Assembly (NCBI GenBank): GCA_002344135.1
Contig: DDTO01000006.1
Location: 337,869-401,868, forward strand
Reading direction: 5' to 3'
Length of the DNA stretch: 64,000 nucleotides
DNA from: Chthonomonas sp. UBA2362
GTDB taxonomy: Bacteria; Armatimonadota; Fimbriimonadia; Fimbriimonadales; Fimbriimonadaceae
Both the position numbers and the translations under genes were made by a program. Position 1 is the stretch's first letter. The number at the start of each line of letters is the position of its first letter. Under the pieces are notes generated by a model. That model had not been told where the DNA came from and ran no database searches. It saw nothing but the letters and a program-made list of their open reading frames with translations. Positions 49,630-58,892 of this stretch are shown here, piece after piece.

Positions 49630-51168
49630 TCACTTGGCGATGTCGCTTGAGCGAGTTTCGCGAATGACGGTGACCTTGATCTGGCCGGGGTACTCCATCT
49701 CGGATTCGATTCGCCGGGCCACTTCACTGGCCAGCTTGGCAGCAGCAAGGTCATCGACGCGTTCGGGCTTGACGATCAGTCGCACTTCGCGTCCGGCCTG
49801 GAGGGCATACGATCGCTCGACGCCGGGGAAGCTGTTGGCGAGGGTCTCCAGCGAGGCCAGCCGCTTGACGTAGTTTTCGAGGTTTTCTCGGCGGGCGCCA
49901 GGACGGGCCGCGCTGAGCGAGTCGGCAACGATCGTGGCGACGGCTTCCGGCGTCGATGGCGGGATGTCGTGATGGTGGGCGCCCACCGCGTGGAGGATCG
50001 GCTCCTTGATATCGAGTTGGCGGAGGAACTCCATCCCGGTCAGCGCGTGAGGCCCTTCCCATTCGGGCCCGAGCGCCTTGCCGATGTCGTGGAGGAACCC
50101 GGCACGGCGGCAGACCTCGACGTTCAGCCCGAGCTCGTGAGCGAGCATCACGGCGAGGTGGGCGACCTCCACGCTGTGGTCGAGCACGTTCTGGGCGTAG
50201 CTGGTCCGGAACCGGAGACGGCCCATCATCTCTACCACCATTCTAGGGAGCCCTGTCACCTCGGCACGCTCCGCGGCGCGTTCGCCAGCCTCCCGGATCG
50301 TCCGCTGGACCTCCTCCTGGGCCTTTTCGTACAGTTCCTCGATGCGGCCCGGGTGGATGCGGCCGTCGACCATAAGGTTCATGAGGGCGAGGCGGGCGGT
50401 TTCGCGGCGGATGGGGTCGAAGCAGGAAATGACGACTGCCTCGGGGGTGTCGTCGATGATTAAATCGACGCCGGTGACTTGTTCGAATGCCCGGATGTTG
50501 CGCCCTTCGCGCCCGATGATACGCCCCTTCATCTCTTCGGTCGGCAGCATGATGACGGAGACCGTTGCTTCCGTGACGTATTCGACTGCGCACCGCTCCA
50601 TGACGTCGAGGATCACGGCACGAGCACGCCGCTCCGCTTCGGCGACGGTCTGGCACTCGATTTCGCGGGCTCGGCGGAGGCCGATTTCGCGAAAATCCTC
50701 TTCGATCTTGGCCAAGTACACTTCCCGCGCCTGTTCTGAATCGAGCCCCGAAAGCCTCTGCAGAAGGATCTCGGCTTCCTCGACCTTCCCGAGCACGCCT
50801 TCTTCGAGTTTGATGATCTCGCGGTTGCGCTGATCGAGGTCGCTTTCGCGATCTTCGAGCCTCGTCCGTCGGGCCTCGATGCTTTCGTCCTTGGCGGTCA
50901 GCTTTTCTTCCAGACGGTCGAGCGCCTGTCGCTTCTCGCGCAGTTCGCTTTCATCGCGCTCACGAAGGGCAAGAGCCTCTTCCTTTGCGAGGACCAGGGC
51001 TTCCTTGCGTTCTCTCTCGGTCGCAGACTTCGTCTCTTGAATCTGGTGCAGGGCCTCGTCGAGCGCCTCTCGGGCTCGAATCACCCTCTGCCGTGTAAGG
51101 GCATACACCACGACGCCGGTGATGACCGCGGCGAGGGACGCGACGATGACGACGGTGATGGTTTCCAT
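49630..51168 (-). CDS. rny: Ribonuclease Y
   Basis: RNase Y is a membrane-anchored endonuclease that begins mRNA decay in many bacteria. The 512 residues have an N-terminal membrane helix (TITVVIVASLAAVITGVVVYAL) and a long coiled coil (about 28-190). A KH domain follows (EMKGRIIGREGRNIRAFEQ, GVDLIIDDTPEAVVISCFDP), then an HD domain (HSVEVAHLAVMLAHELGL, GFLHDIGKALG, HAVGAHHHDIPPSTPEA). Length and motifs are normal. Start ATG 51168 overlaps the recX stop (TGATG), so translation is coupled to recX and recA. Confidence 0.95.
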   Translation of the reverse strand: METITVVIVASLAAVITGVVVYALTRQRVIRAREALDEALHQIQETKSATERERKEALVLAKEEALALRERDESELREKRQALDRLEEKLTAKDESIEARRTRLEDRESDLDQRNREIIKLEEGVLGKVEEAEILLQRLSGLDSEQAREVYLAKIEEDFREIGLRRAREIECQTVAEAERRARAVILDVMERCAVEYVTEATVSVIMLPTEEMKGRIIGREGRNIRAFEQVTGVDLIIDDTPEAVVISCFDPIRRETARLALMNLMVDGRIHPGRIEELYEKAQEEVQRTIREAGERAAERAEVTGLPRMVVEMMGRLRFRTSYAQNVLDHSVEVAHLAVMLAHELGLNVEVCRRAGFLHDIGKALGPEWEGPHALTGMEFLRQLDIKEPILHAVGAHHHDIPPSTPEAVATIVADSLSAARPGARRENLENYVKRLASLETLANSFPGVERSYALQAGREVRLIVKPERVDDLAAAKLASEVARRIESEMEYPGQIKVTVIRETRSSDIAK

Positions 51169-51629
51169 CAGGCCACCTCCTCGTCGGGAAACTTGCGAGC
51201 CAGGACTTCGCGTACGGTGTCCTCCTCGAAGCCGCGCCCGGCCAAGAAACGTCCCGCCTTCGCGGCGTCGTCCCCACGGCGGCGGTCGAGGAGTTCGAGC
51301 GCGGCCTGAATCTCGTCCTGCTCCGAAACCGATGCGAGCCGCGCGGCCACCTGGTCTTCGGAGGCCCCCCGCTCGACGAGAGCGGCGGCTATGCGCGCAC
51401 GACCCATCCGCCGGCGACGCATCTGCGTCACCCGCTCGTCGACGGTCCTGCCATCGTCCAGAAAGCCCCAAACCCCCAACTGGGCCAGAACCGCCACGAC
51501 CGTATCGGGAGCGAATCCTCTCGCAAGGAGCCGCTGCTCCACTTCGGCCCGCAGGCGGTCGGCTTGGCGAATGCTTCGGAGGGCGACCAGCAGGGCCTTT
51601 GCGTACCCTGAGTCTTCCTCTCGCTTCAC
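51168..51629 (-). CDS. recX: RecA regulator RecX
   Basis: RecX blocks growth of RecA filaments. The 153 residues have the three-repeat helical pattern of the family, with AKALLVALRSIRQADRLRAEVEQRLLARG for repeat 1, the block FLDDGRTVDERVTQMRRRRMGRARIAAALVERG for repeat 2 and RRGDDAAKAGRFLAGRGFEEDTVREVL for repeat 3 (each quoted only in part of its span; key residues are the Arg/Leu positions). It lies directly after recA with a 4-nt overlap, as in many genomes. Confidence 0.88.
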   Translation of the reverse strand: MKREEDSGYAKALLVALRSIRQADRLRAEVEQRLLARGFAPDTVVAVLAQLGVWGFLDDGRTVDERVTQMRRRRMGRARIAAALVERGASEDQVAARLASVSEQDEIQAALELLDRRRGDDAAKAGRFLAGRGFEEDTVREVLARKFPDEEVA

Positions 51630-52681
51630 TCTACTTCCGCTGCTGGGACGACGGCTTTGCCGGCGTTTCTCTCCGTTTGGAAGGCGTCCCTGACTTTCTG
51701 GTTGATCTCCACGAAGACGTCCGGATGCTCTTCGAGGTAGGTGCGCGCGTTGTCCCGACCTTGGCCGAGTCGCACGTCCCCGTAGTTGAAATAGGTTCCC
51801 GCTTTACCGATCAACCCCCGATCCACCGCGATATCGAGGAGATCGCCGGCCTTGCTGATGCCTCGGCCGAAAATCATGTCGAATTCCACCGACTTGAACG
51901 GCGGAGCGACCTTGTTCTTGACGACCTTGACCTTCGTTCGCGCCCCGATCTGATCCGTGCCGTTCTTGATCGCCTCGCCCTTTCGGACTTCGAGGCGGAC
52001 CGAGGCCCAAAACTTCAGGGCACGGCCACCTGGCGTCGTTTCCGGATTGCCGTACATGACGCCGATCTTCTCGCGAAGCTGGTTGATGAAGATCGCCGCG
52101 GTCCGGGACTTGTTGATGCCCCCTCCCAGCTTGCGCAGAGCCTGGGACATCATGCGGGCCTGGATGCCGACGAACGAATCGCCCATCTCCCCCTCGATCT
52201 CCGCCTTCGGAACGAGCGCGGCGACGGAGTCGAGAACGACCACATCGACTGCGGCCGAACGCACGATCGCGTCCATGATTTCCAGCGCCTCTTCGCCGTT
52301 GCTCGGCTGAGAGACGTAGAGCCGATCGGTATCGACCCCCAAAGACCTTGCGTACTCGATGTCGAGCGCGTGTTCCGCGTCGACGAACAGGGCAAGGCCG
52401 CCGTTTCTCTGGGCCTCGGCGATGACGTGCAGCGCGATCGTCGTCTTTCCGCTCGACTCCGCGCCGTAGATTTCGGTCATTCGTCCTCGAGGGAGTCCGC
52501 CGATGCCGAGGGCTATATCTAGGCTCAGCGAGCCCGTCGATATGGCTTCGACAGGGTCGCGCTCGTCGGTTCCGAGGCGCATGATCGCCCCTTTTCCGAA
52601 CGACTTCTCGATCTGACTGAGAGCGCTCGCTAGTGCATGATCGCGGTCGGCGACGCCCCCTGAATTTCTCTCTCCGGCCAT
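51626..52681 (-). CDS. recA: Recombinase RecA
   Basis: RecA forms filaments on single-stranded DNA, drives strand exchange and triggers LexA cleavage. The 351 residues have the usual length. Walker A is EIYGAESSGKTTIAL, Walker B is VVVLDSVAALVPKAEIEG, and other blocks are FVDAEHALDIEYARSLGVD, AIFINQLREKIGVMYGNPETTPGG and the LexA-contact region. AAGGAGG lies 8 nt before the ATG. No LexA box that I can recognise is present upstream. Confidence 0.97.
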   Translation of the reverse strand: MAGERNSGGVADRDHALASALSQIEKSFGKGAIMRLGTDERDPVEAISTGSLSLDIALGIGGLPRGRMTEIYGAESSGKTTIALHVIAEAQRNGGLALFVDAEHALDIEYARSLGVDTDRLYVSQPSNGEEALEIMDAIVRSAAVDVVVLDSVAALVPKAEIEGEMGDSFVGIQARMMSQALRKLGGGINKSRTAAIFINQLREKIGVMYGNPETTPGGRALKFWASVRLEVRKGEAIKNGTDQIGARTKVKVVKNKVAPPFKSVEFDMIFGRGISKAGDLLDIAVDRGLIGKAGTYFNYGDVRLGQGRDNARTYLEEHPDVFVEINQKVRDAFQTERNAGKAVVPAAEVE

Positions 52682-53020
52682 AGGTCTGGCCTCCTTGGTT
52701 TCGTTAGTTAGGTAGAGACCAGTTTACCAAAGGACCCGGCGAAATGCACACTATGAGCGATTCGGACTGGCGCTTTTGCGGGCCGTTCCCGGACAGGTGC
52801 CCCTCGGTGCCTCTGTGCCAGTTGGTAAGGCTGACCATCGTCGTCCCAGAGGGGCCTTAAAGAAGGCCCCAGATCTCCGGGTCCAGGCTGTTGATTGTCC
52901 TGCATTAGTACTGGTTTTTCTTGGGGGTGTACAAATCTGGTTTCGGCCCGACATGGTTGCCTGTACACTGATCGAGTGGCATTGTTTTGCCGCGCAGTTT
53001 TCCTATTTTGGAGAGGATCT
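52682..53020. promoter_or_regulatory. Divergent regulatory region between recA and the PEP-CTERM gene
   Basis: The 339-bp gap carries no gene I can support. It includes the recA ribosome site on the minus strand. A perfect 8-bp hairpin (GGGGCCTT/AAGGCCCC around AAAG, 52851-52870) lies in its middle. TACACT at 52964-52969 is a possible -10 of the plus-strand gene, and GGAGAGG lies 4 nt before its ATG. Open frames of 60-80 codons cross the region on both strands but lack start signals and protein character. Confidence 0.45.
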
Positions 53021-53623
53021 ATGAAAGTACTTGTTCTTGTTCTCGCCTGTGCGATGCCCGCCCTCGGCATCGCTGGGACGCTCTCGACGACGACCTCGAA
53101 TAACGGTACCGGCGGCGTCTTTATGAACCTGATCGCGGGTCCGGTTCCGCTGGACATCACCGGCTTCGACTCCTACTTCGGTGGGACCGGGGCAGCGAAC
53201 GTCGAGGTTTGGACACGCCCGGGCAGCTACGTCGGCTTCGACGCAAGCAACGTGGGCTGGACGCTCAGCGAGGTGGTCGCCGCCACGGGTGCGGGCACAG
53301 CGACCTTGGCTCCGATCCCGCTCGCCACGCCGATCTCGATCGGCGCAGGGCAGACCGTTGCCGTACTACTTCACGGCACGACCTCCGGGCGAGCGCTTCG
53401 CTACACCGGCACCGCTGCAAGTCCGCCCGTGACGAACTGGAGCAACGCCGACCTCGCGCTCTTCAGCGACGTCGCTCGGACAGGCAATGTCCCCTTCGGC
53501 GGCACCCGATTCACACCGCGCTGCTTTGCCGGGAACGTGCACTACAACCTCGTGCCCGAGCCGGCATCCTTCATCGCAATGGGGCTCGGCGTGGCTGCTC
53601 TGCTGCGCCGCCGAAGACGGTAG
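53021..53623 (+). CDS. PEP-CTERM sorting-domain protein
   Basis: This 200-residue exported protein has a signal peptide (MKVLVLVLACAMPALGIA). A ~150-residue beta-rich, Gly/Thr-rich body (GGTGAANVEVWTRPGSYVG, TISIG-type strands) follows. A classic PEP-CTERM ends it: VPEPASF, one transmembrane helix (IAMGLGVAALL), then RRRRR. The tag is recognised and cut by an exosortase (EpsH/XrtA type) at the envelope, usually for proteins linked to exopolysaccharide. The exosortase is not in the window. The gene is convergent with murD and interrupts where a dcw cluster would normally continue. Confidence 0.85.
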   Translation: MKVLVLVLACAMPALGIAGTLSTTTSNNGTGGVFMNLIAGPVPLDITGFDSYFGGTGAANVEVWTRPGSYVGFDASNVGWTLSEVVAATGAGTATLAPIPLATPISIGAGQTVAVLLHGTTSGRALRYTGTAASPPVTNWSNADLALFSDVARTGNVPFGGTRFTPRCFAGNVHYNLVPEPASFIAMGLGVAALLRRRRR

Positions 53624-53675
53624 GCCTCGCATCTGGTCGAAGCCTGGGTCGGGCGCATCGCGTCCGCCCCCGGCC

Positions 53676-55103
53676 CTAATCTCGGGAAGGAGCAGTCGCC
53701 TGTTTCAGCCACGCCTCGGCGATAGCACGGAAGGCTTCTCCACGCTCACGGAAGTTCGAGTAGGGGTACGCGCTTGCGCACCCTGGCGCGAAGACGATGG
53801 CCTCCCCACTCACGGCTGCCGCGGCAGCAGCATCGAAGGCTTGCTCCAAGGAGTCGAACCTCACCCCCAACTTGAGTAGTTGGCTGACCAAGTCGTCCTC
53901 CGCGCGGCCGATCAGGTAGAGGCGATGGTCCGCGGAAGCCAGATATTCCGCGACCGGCGTGAAGTCGAGGTTTTTGGTGACGCCTCCCATCAGAATGTGA
54001 AGTCGTTCGCGGCGGCTGCGAGCGCTAGCAACGACGGCGCGAGGATTCGTGCACATCGAGTTGTTGATCACGGTCACACCCTCGCGGATCCCCAGGTGCT
54101 CCATGCGGTGCTCGAGGCCTCGGAAGACGGCAATCGCCCCGATCATCGCCTCGGCCTGCGCGTCGGATATCGGGCCCAAGTACGCCGTCGCCAATTCCCA
54201 CGCCATCGCCATGTTGATCGCGTTATGCTCGCCCAGGTCGGGCAGCGAGTCCCGTGACATCGACCGCCCGCCGAGGACGAGGCGGGTGGGCTCTACGCGA
54301 GTTTGGGCGGCTACGGCATGCCCTCGATCGTGGTCATCGCTCGTGCCCACCGAAAAGGTTCGCAGCCCGACCTCGGGGGGGATCGCGGACTCGATCATCG
54401 CCATGGGCAGCGAGGGCTCGTCGGCATTCGCGACGACCACGTCGTCCCGCTTCATCCGCGCGAAGAGCCGCAGCTTCGTCGCGCGATAGTCCTCGAAGTT
54501 GGGGTGCCGATCGAGGTGATCGGGCGTGATGTTCGTGATTGCAGCCACACGCGGGCGGAAATCGCGAACCCACTCCAGTTGATAGCTGCTGATCTCGGCC
54601 ACCAGCACCTTGCCCGAGCCCATTGCGGCCGCCTCGGTCAGGGTCACCTCATCGAACCCGCTGCCGCTGATGTTCCCGCAGAGAACCGCGTCGGCCCCAG
54701 CGGCCCGCAGCAGGAGCCAAGTGAGGGCTGTGGTCGTGCTCTTGCCGTTCGTTCCCGTGATCGCCACGATCGGGCTCTCTGCGAGCCGGTAGGCAAACTC
54801 CACCTCGCTGATCACCTCGCGACCGCCCCGGACCATGTCGCGGATGGCAGGGTGCTCCCGTCGGAATCCCGGGCTCGCCACGAGAAGATCGAACTCCTCC
54901 GCGTCTAGATGGCCGTGCCAACCGGTCACGATCGGGATGCCTTGGCCTTGCAGCCGCTCAACGGCGTCGAACTGTGACGGTGTCTCCGCGGACTGCTCGT
55001 CGAAAACGGTGGGCAGCGCGCCGCGTCGGCGTCCTTCCGTGGCAATCGCGATGCCCGATCGTCCCATGCCTGCCACAGCGATGCGAAGGCCGGAAGCGAT
55101 CAT
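53676..55103 (-). CDS. murD: UDP-N-acetylmuramoylalanine--D-glutamate ligase
   Basis: MurD adds D-Glu to UDP-MurNAc-L-Ala in the cytoplasm. The 475 residues show the three Mur-ligase domains: an N-terminal Rossmann (RIAVAGMGRSGIAIA), the central ATPase (VAITGTNGKSTTTALTWLLL, EISSYQLEWVRDFRP, NITPDHLDRHPNFEDY), and the C-terminal domain (VINNSMCTNPRAVVASAR, IVFAPGCASAYPYSNFRERG). The last gene of the dcw run; ATG 55103 overlaps the mraY stop. The cluster stops here: ftsW, murG and murC, which usually follow murD, are absent. Confidence 0.95.
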   Translation of the reverse strand: MIASGLRIAVAGMGRSGIAIATEGRRRGALPTVFDEQSAETPSQFDAVERLQGQGIPIVTGWHGHLDAEEFDLLVASPGFRREHPAIRDMVRGGREVISEVEFAYRLAESPIVAITGTNGKSTTTALTWLLLRAAGADAVLCGNISGSGFDEVTLTEAAAMGSGKVLVAEISSYQLEWVRDFRPRVAAITNITPDHLDRHPNFEDYRATKLRLFARMKRDDVVVANADEPSLPMAMIESAIPPEVGLRTFSVGTSDDHDRGHAVAAQTRVEPTRLVLGGRSMSRDSLPDLGEHNAINMAMAWELATAYLGPISDAQAEAMIGAIAVFRGLEHRMEHLGIREGVTVINNSMCTNPRAVVASARSRRERLHILMGGVTKNLDFTPVAEYLASADHRLYLIGRAEDDLVSQLLKLGVRFDSLEQAFDAAAAAAVSGEAIVFAPGCASAYPYSNFRERGEAFRAIAEAWLKQATAPSRD

Positions 55104-56038
55104 CTCGCGCCCCCACCCAACCAGGCCAACGACACCGCACCCGCGGCCAGAACGAATTGGACAAGTCCGAAAGTCCAGACGACCCGCGACTCGGGCCAGC
55201 CCTTTTTCTCGAAGGCGTGATGAATCGGAGTGTAAGAAAACAGTCTCTTCTTAAACACTTTGACCCAAAAGATCTGGAGCGGCACGGGTATGAGTTCCAC
55301 TAGCAGAATGCCGGAGAGTACCGCCAGAGACGGGATCATCGAGGGCGATCGGGCGAGTTCGAAGACCATGAAGCCGATCGCGGCTCCAATCGGGAGCGAA
55401 CCCACATCGCCCATGAAAAGGCGCGCTGGTGGCGCGTTGAGTATAAGAAAAGGAATCAAACCTCCAATGAGAGCGACAGAAGCTATCGCTACCGAAGGGA
55501 CTCCTGCCATCGCCGCAACCACTCCAAGCCCTAAGCACAGCATGACTCCCAGCGTTCCGGCAAGCCCATCGAGTCCATCCGAGAAATTGTAAGCATTGCT
55601 GAAGAAAAGTATCACGAATCCCCCAGATGCGAGCCACAGCGGATCAGAGAAGCGAGGGTCGAGCCACAACGCACCAGTGGCCACGAACACTTGGAGCAGC
55701 AGCTTGGGCTTCCATCCGAGTCCCCTGGACCCAACCTTCAAGCGCGGGACGACGAAATCGTCGAGGAAGCCGATGACCCCGAAACCGACCACGAGAAGCA
55801 CCAGGGGGAGGCTCGGCGCCATCAGCAGGATTCCCGCTGGGAAGCCCGTCAGGACGATTAGGCCGCCCATCGTGGGTGTGCCCTGCTTGAGTTGATGGGT
55901 CTCCGGCGCAAACTCGCTCACCGCCTGGCGGCTTCGAAGGGCCAGGAGCATTCGGTAGATGGGCCAGGCCGCCAGAGCCGAAACGCCCAGCGCGACCCAG
56001 AAGGCGGACACCACTTGCTTTTGTTCGTCGGCGCTCAT
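55100..56038 (-). CDS. mraY: Phospho-N-acetylmuramoyl-pentapeptide transferase MraY
   Basis: MraY transfers the UMP-linked muropeptide to undecaprenyl phosphate, making lipid I at the inner membrane. The 312 residues have about ten helices. Family motifs include HQLKQGTPTMGGL, the DDF motif in GFLDDFVVPRLK, NAYNFSDGLDGLAGTL (a catalytic Asp region) and RLFMGDVGSLPIG. The His-rich block near the C-terminus (YTPIHHAFEKKGWPES) is also present. Slightly shorter than the ~360 residues of E. coli but normal for several phyla. Confidence 0.95.
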   Translation of the reverse strand: MSADEQKQVVSAFWVALGVSALAAWPIYRMLLALRSRQAVSEFAPETHQLKQGTPTMGGLIVLTGFPAGILLMAPSLPLVLLVVGFGVIGFLDDFVVPRLKVGSRGLGWKPKLLLQVFVATGALWLDPRFSDPLWLASGGFVILFFSNAYNFSDGLDGLAGTLGVMLCLGLGVVAAMAGVPSVAIASVALIGGLIPFLILNAPPARLFMGDVGSLPIGAAIGFMVFELARSPSMIPSLAVLSGILLVELIPVPLQIFWVKVFKKRLFSYTPIHHAFEKKGWPESRVVWTFGLVQFVLAAGAVSLAWLGGGAR

Positions 56039-57393
56039 CGAGTCGAGACTCCGCGGTCTTCCGGCACGGCGGTCTCCATCTCGAGCGATCGGCTACCCTT
56101 CATGAGGACGACGTCGCCGGAGGCGAGCCCTTCGAGGAAGCGGCGCACATCCTCCAGCGTCGCGGCTTCCACGATTTTCGATGGATCGAGGCCGGCCCGC
56201 ACCGCTTCGCTTTCGACGAACTTGGTCGCTTCGCCGTACAGCACGACCCGATCGAGATTCGCCTCGCCGAGCGCCCGCCCGACCTGGCGATGGCCGGTCT
56301 CGCTCAAGTCGCCGAGCTCGCGCATCTCGCCGATAATGGCAAAGCGGCGGCCGGAAGCGGGCAGTTCGGCGAGGGTCCGCACCGCTGCCATCGTGCTGTC
56401 GGGGCTCGCGTTGTAGGTGTCCAGCAGGACGGTCGCCCCGTTGAGAGGGCGGACCTCCATTCGAAGTGGGGGCAAGTCAGCGTGGGCCAGAGCCTCAGCG
56501 GCAGCGGCGACACCGGTGCCCGCGGAATGGGCGGCGAGCACTGCGGCGGCGGCATTGAGAGCCTGATGCCTTCCAACCGTCGGCAGTTCGGCCTCGAAAG
56601 ACTGTCCATCCAAGTGCGCGCGGACGAGGCACCGGTCCCAACTCAAGGCCCGATAGCCTAGAACTCGGCACTCGGCTTCCGGACTGAAGCCGAACGTTCG
56701 CACGGGGCAAGGCGCGCGCTCGCGGAGCACAGCGGCAAAGTCGTCTTCGGCCCACAGGATTGCCACTCCGTCGGCAGGCAGAGCATCGAAGAGTTCGGCC
56801 TTTGCCTCGGCGATTCCCTCCCGCGAGCCCACCATTTCGACGTGGGACGAGCCGATCATGGTGATCACCCCGATCGTCGGACGAGAGAATCGGCAGAGAT
56901 GGGCGATTTGCCCGAACCCGCGCATTCCCATCTCCACCACGGCTACCGCGGTATCCCGCGTAAGGCTTGCCCACACGAGTGGCGCCGTGTATTCCGTGTT
57001 GTGGTTGGCCGGGCTCTTGAGAACCTGCCCCAGTGGCGAGCAGGCGGCGGCAGCGAACTCTTTGGTCGAGGTCTTGCCGTTGCTTCCCGTGATGCCGATG
57101 ACGGGGCCGGAGAAGGTCTCTCGAAACGACAGAGCGAACCGGGCGAGGGCTTCGACGAGGCTCGGCACCAGGACATGGGGCGCATCGACTGGACGCTCGA
57201 CCACAGCCGCGACGGCGCCCTTTCGAACGGCTTCAGCGGCGTATTCGTGGCCATCGTGCCGCTTGCCGGTAATGGCGAGGAACAGTGAGCCAGGTACGAT
57301 GGCCCGACTGTCGAGGCAGAATCCCTCCAAGCGCTCGTCCGGACTTGCGACGAGACGCCCACCCACGATCTTGGCGAACTGTCCGAGGGTCAA
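56035..57393 (-). CDS. murF: UDP-N-acetylmuramoyl-tripeptide--D-alanyl-D-alanine ligase
   Basis: MurF adds the D-Ala-D-Ala dipeptide to complete the pentapeptide. The 452 residues contain the N-terminal domain (DSRAIVPGSLFLAITGKRHDGH), the ATPase core (VIGITGSNGKTSTKEFAAA, SPANHNTEYTAPLVWASL, VEMGMRGFGQIAHLC) and the C-terminal domain (LLDTYNASPDSTMAAVRTL, FAIIGEMRELGDLSETGH). Start and stop overlap the neighbouring genes by 4 nt each. Confidence 0.95.
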   Translation of the reverse strand: MTLGQFAKIVGGRLVASPDERLEGFCLDSRAIVPGSLFLAITGKRHDGHEYAAEAVRKGAVAAVVERPVDAPHVLVPSLVEALARFALSFRETFSGPVIGITGSNGKTSTKEFAAAACSPLGQVLKSPANHNTEYTAPLVWASLTRDTAVAVVEMGMRGFGQIAHLCRFSRPTIGVITMIGSSHVEMVGSREGIAEAKAELFDALPADGVAILWAEDDFAAVLRERAPCPVRTFGFSPEAECRVLGYRALSWDRCLVRAHLDGQSFEAELPTVGRHQALNAAAAVLAAHSAGTGVAAAAEALAHADLPPLRMEVRPLNGATVLLDTYNASPDSTMAAVRTLAELPASGRRFAIIGEMRELGDLSETGHRQVGRALGEANLDRVVLYGEATKFVESEAVRAGLDPSKIVEAATLEDVRRFLEGLASGDVVLMKGSRSLEMETAVPEDRGVSTR

Positions 57394-58892
57394 CCCGCGC
57401 TCCCCACCGTCGAGAGGGCTTGCCGCGCCAGTTCTCGATCATCCATATGGTGCTTGACGCGTCCGATGATCTGATAGTCTTCGTGGCCCTTGCCGGCGAT
57501 CACGACGATGTCGCCCGGCTCGGCGATCTCGATCGCGTGGTTTATGGCTTCGCGCCGGTCGGCGATGGATTCGGCTGGCTTACTCGGGTCCAGCCCTGCT
57601 TCGACATCGGCGATGATCGCCAACGGATCCTCGGTCCGCGGATTGTCGCTCGTTACCACGATCCGGTCGGCCAGCCGGCTGACGACGGTCGCCATCTTCG
57701 GCCGTTTCGTGCGATCTCGATCACCGCCGCAGCCGAAGACCGCGATGAGCCTTGTCGGTCCGAGTTCGCGAGCGCTGACAAGCAGCTTCTCGAGTGCGTC
57801 GGGAGTGTGCGCATAGTCCACGATCACGCCAATCCCCTGCTCGTTGGCGATCGCTTCGAATCGACCGGGAACCGGAGTCACCGCTGCGAGGCCATCGACA
57901 ATGGCGTCGAGGTCGCAGCCGAGCCCGTAAAGCGTGGCCGCGGCGGCGAGAGCGTTGCGGGCATTGAACATCCCACCAACTCCGAGTTTGCATACGCACT
58001 CTCGGCCGTCGGCCCGCAAACGCAAGGCAAGCGAAGACAGAGCCACCTCGAGGACCTCGCCCCTCACTTCGCCGGAATCGAATCCGAAGGTCACCAGTCG
58101 ATACCGACTCGACTCCCGCGGGCGAAGGGTCGCGGCCCATCGACTTCCCACCGGATCGTCGGAATTGAGAACGGCCACGAATTCCCCTTCGCCGTAGTCG
58201 GTGAAGAGACGCAGTTTCGCCGCCTCGTAGGCCTCCATGCTCGGGTGATAGTCGAGATGGTCTTGGCTCAGGTTGGTGAAAACTCCGCAGGCAAAGGGGA
58301 CTGCCGCCACCCGTCGTTCTTCGAGTCCGTGGCTGCTCACCTCCATAACGAAATCCTTGCAGCCGGCCCGCGCCGCCTCGTCCAGCATCGTCCACAGTTC
58401 GACCGGAAACGGAGTCGTGTTCTCGAGGGCGCGAGCGGTCTCGCCGTAGCGAAATCCGAGGGTGCCGAGATACGCTGCCTGGCGCCCGAGGCTGTCCATG
58501 GCTTGCCTGATCATCCAGGCGGTAGTCGTCTTTCCGTTCGTGCCGGTTACCCCGACGACGCGCATCTCGGAGACCGATGGGAAGAACGCTCGGCAGACTC
58601 CACCGAGAGTCCCCAGGAAGTCCGACTTCGGGGCGTAAGCCACGTCGATCCCCAAGCCGGACAGCCGGTCGTACCAAATCCGATCATGGACGAGCACGCC
58701 CGCCGCGCCCTTGCCGATCGCGTCTTGGGCGAACGCATGGGTGTCCACCCGCTCAGAGGGCATGCAAACGAAAAGCGCGCCGGTCAGTGCGTCCGACCGG
58801 GAGTCTGCAACGATTGCTCGTATTTCGGCCTCCGGGTGGGGAAGCGAGACAGCCTCGAATCCGGTACGGGCCAGGAGTTCGAACGCGGTCAC
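57390..58892 (-). CDS. murE: UDP-MurNAc-tripeptide synthetase MurE, meso-DAP type
   Basis: MurE adds the third stem-peptide residue. The 500 residues have DSRSDALTGALFVCMP at the N-terminus, the ATP site VGVTGTNGKTTTAWMIRQ, the carbamylated-Lys region and EVSSHGLEERRV, TNLSQDHLDYHPSMEAY, and GVIVDYAHTPDALEKLL. The substrate-choice motif reads SDNPRTEDP. DNPR in this place is typical for meso-diaminopimelate enzymes, whereas Lys enzymes have a different motif, so the cell wall should contain meso-DAP. The start is GTG 58892, overlapping the ftsI stop. Confidence 0.95.
   Translation of the reverse strand: MTAFELLARTGFEAVSLPHPEAEIRAIVADSRSDALTGALFVCMPSERVDTHAFAQDAIGKGAAGVLVHDRIWYDRLSGLGIDVAYAPKSDFLGTLGGVCRAFFPSVSEMRVVGVTGTNGKTTTAWMIRQAMDSLGRQAAYLGTLGFRYGETARALENTTPFPVELWTMLDEAARAGCKDFVMEVSSHGLEERRVAAVPFACGVFTNLSQDHLDYHPSMEAYEAAKLRLFTDYGEGEFVAVLNSDDPVGSRWAATLRPRESSRYRLVTFGFDSGEVRGEVLEVALSSLALRLRADGRECVCKLGVGGMFNARNALAAAATLYGLGCDLDAIVDGLAAVTPVPGRFEAIANEQGIGVIVDYAHTPDALEKLLVSARELGPTRLIAVFGCGGDRDRTKRPKMATVVSRLADRIVVTSDNPRTEDPLAIIADVEAGLDPSKPAESIADRREAINHAIEIAEPGDIVVIAGKGHEDYQIIGRVKHHMDDRELARQALSTVGSAG

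Noticed and set aside
52776..53024. 82-codon open frame between recA and the PEP-CTERM gene
   Set aside because: It has no ribosome site, the sequence has no protein character, and it runs through the hairpin and into the leader of the next gene.
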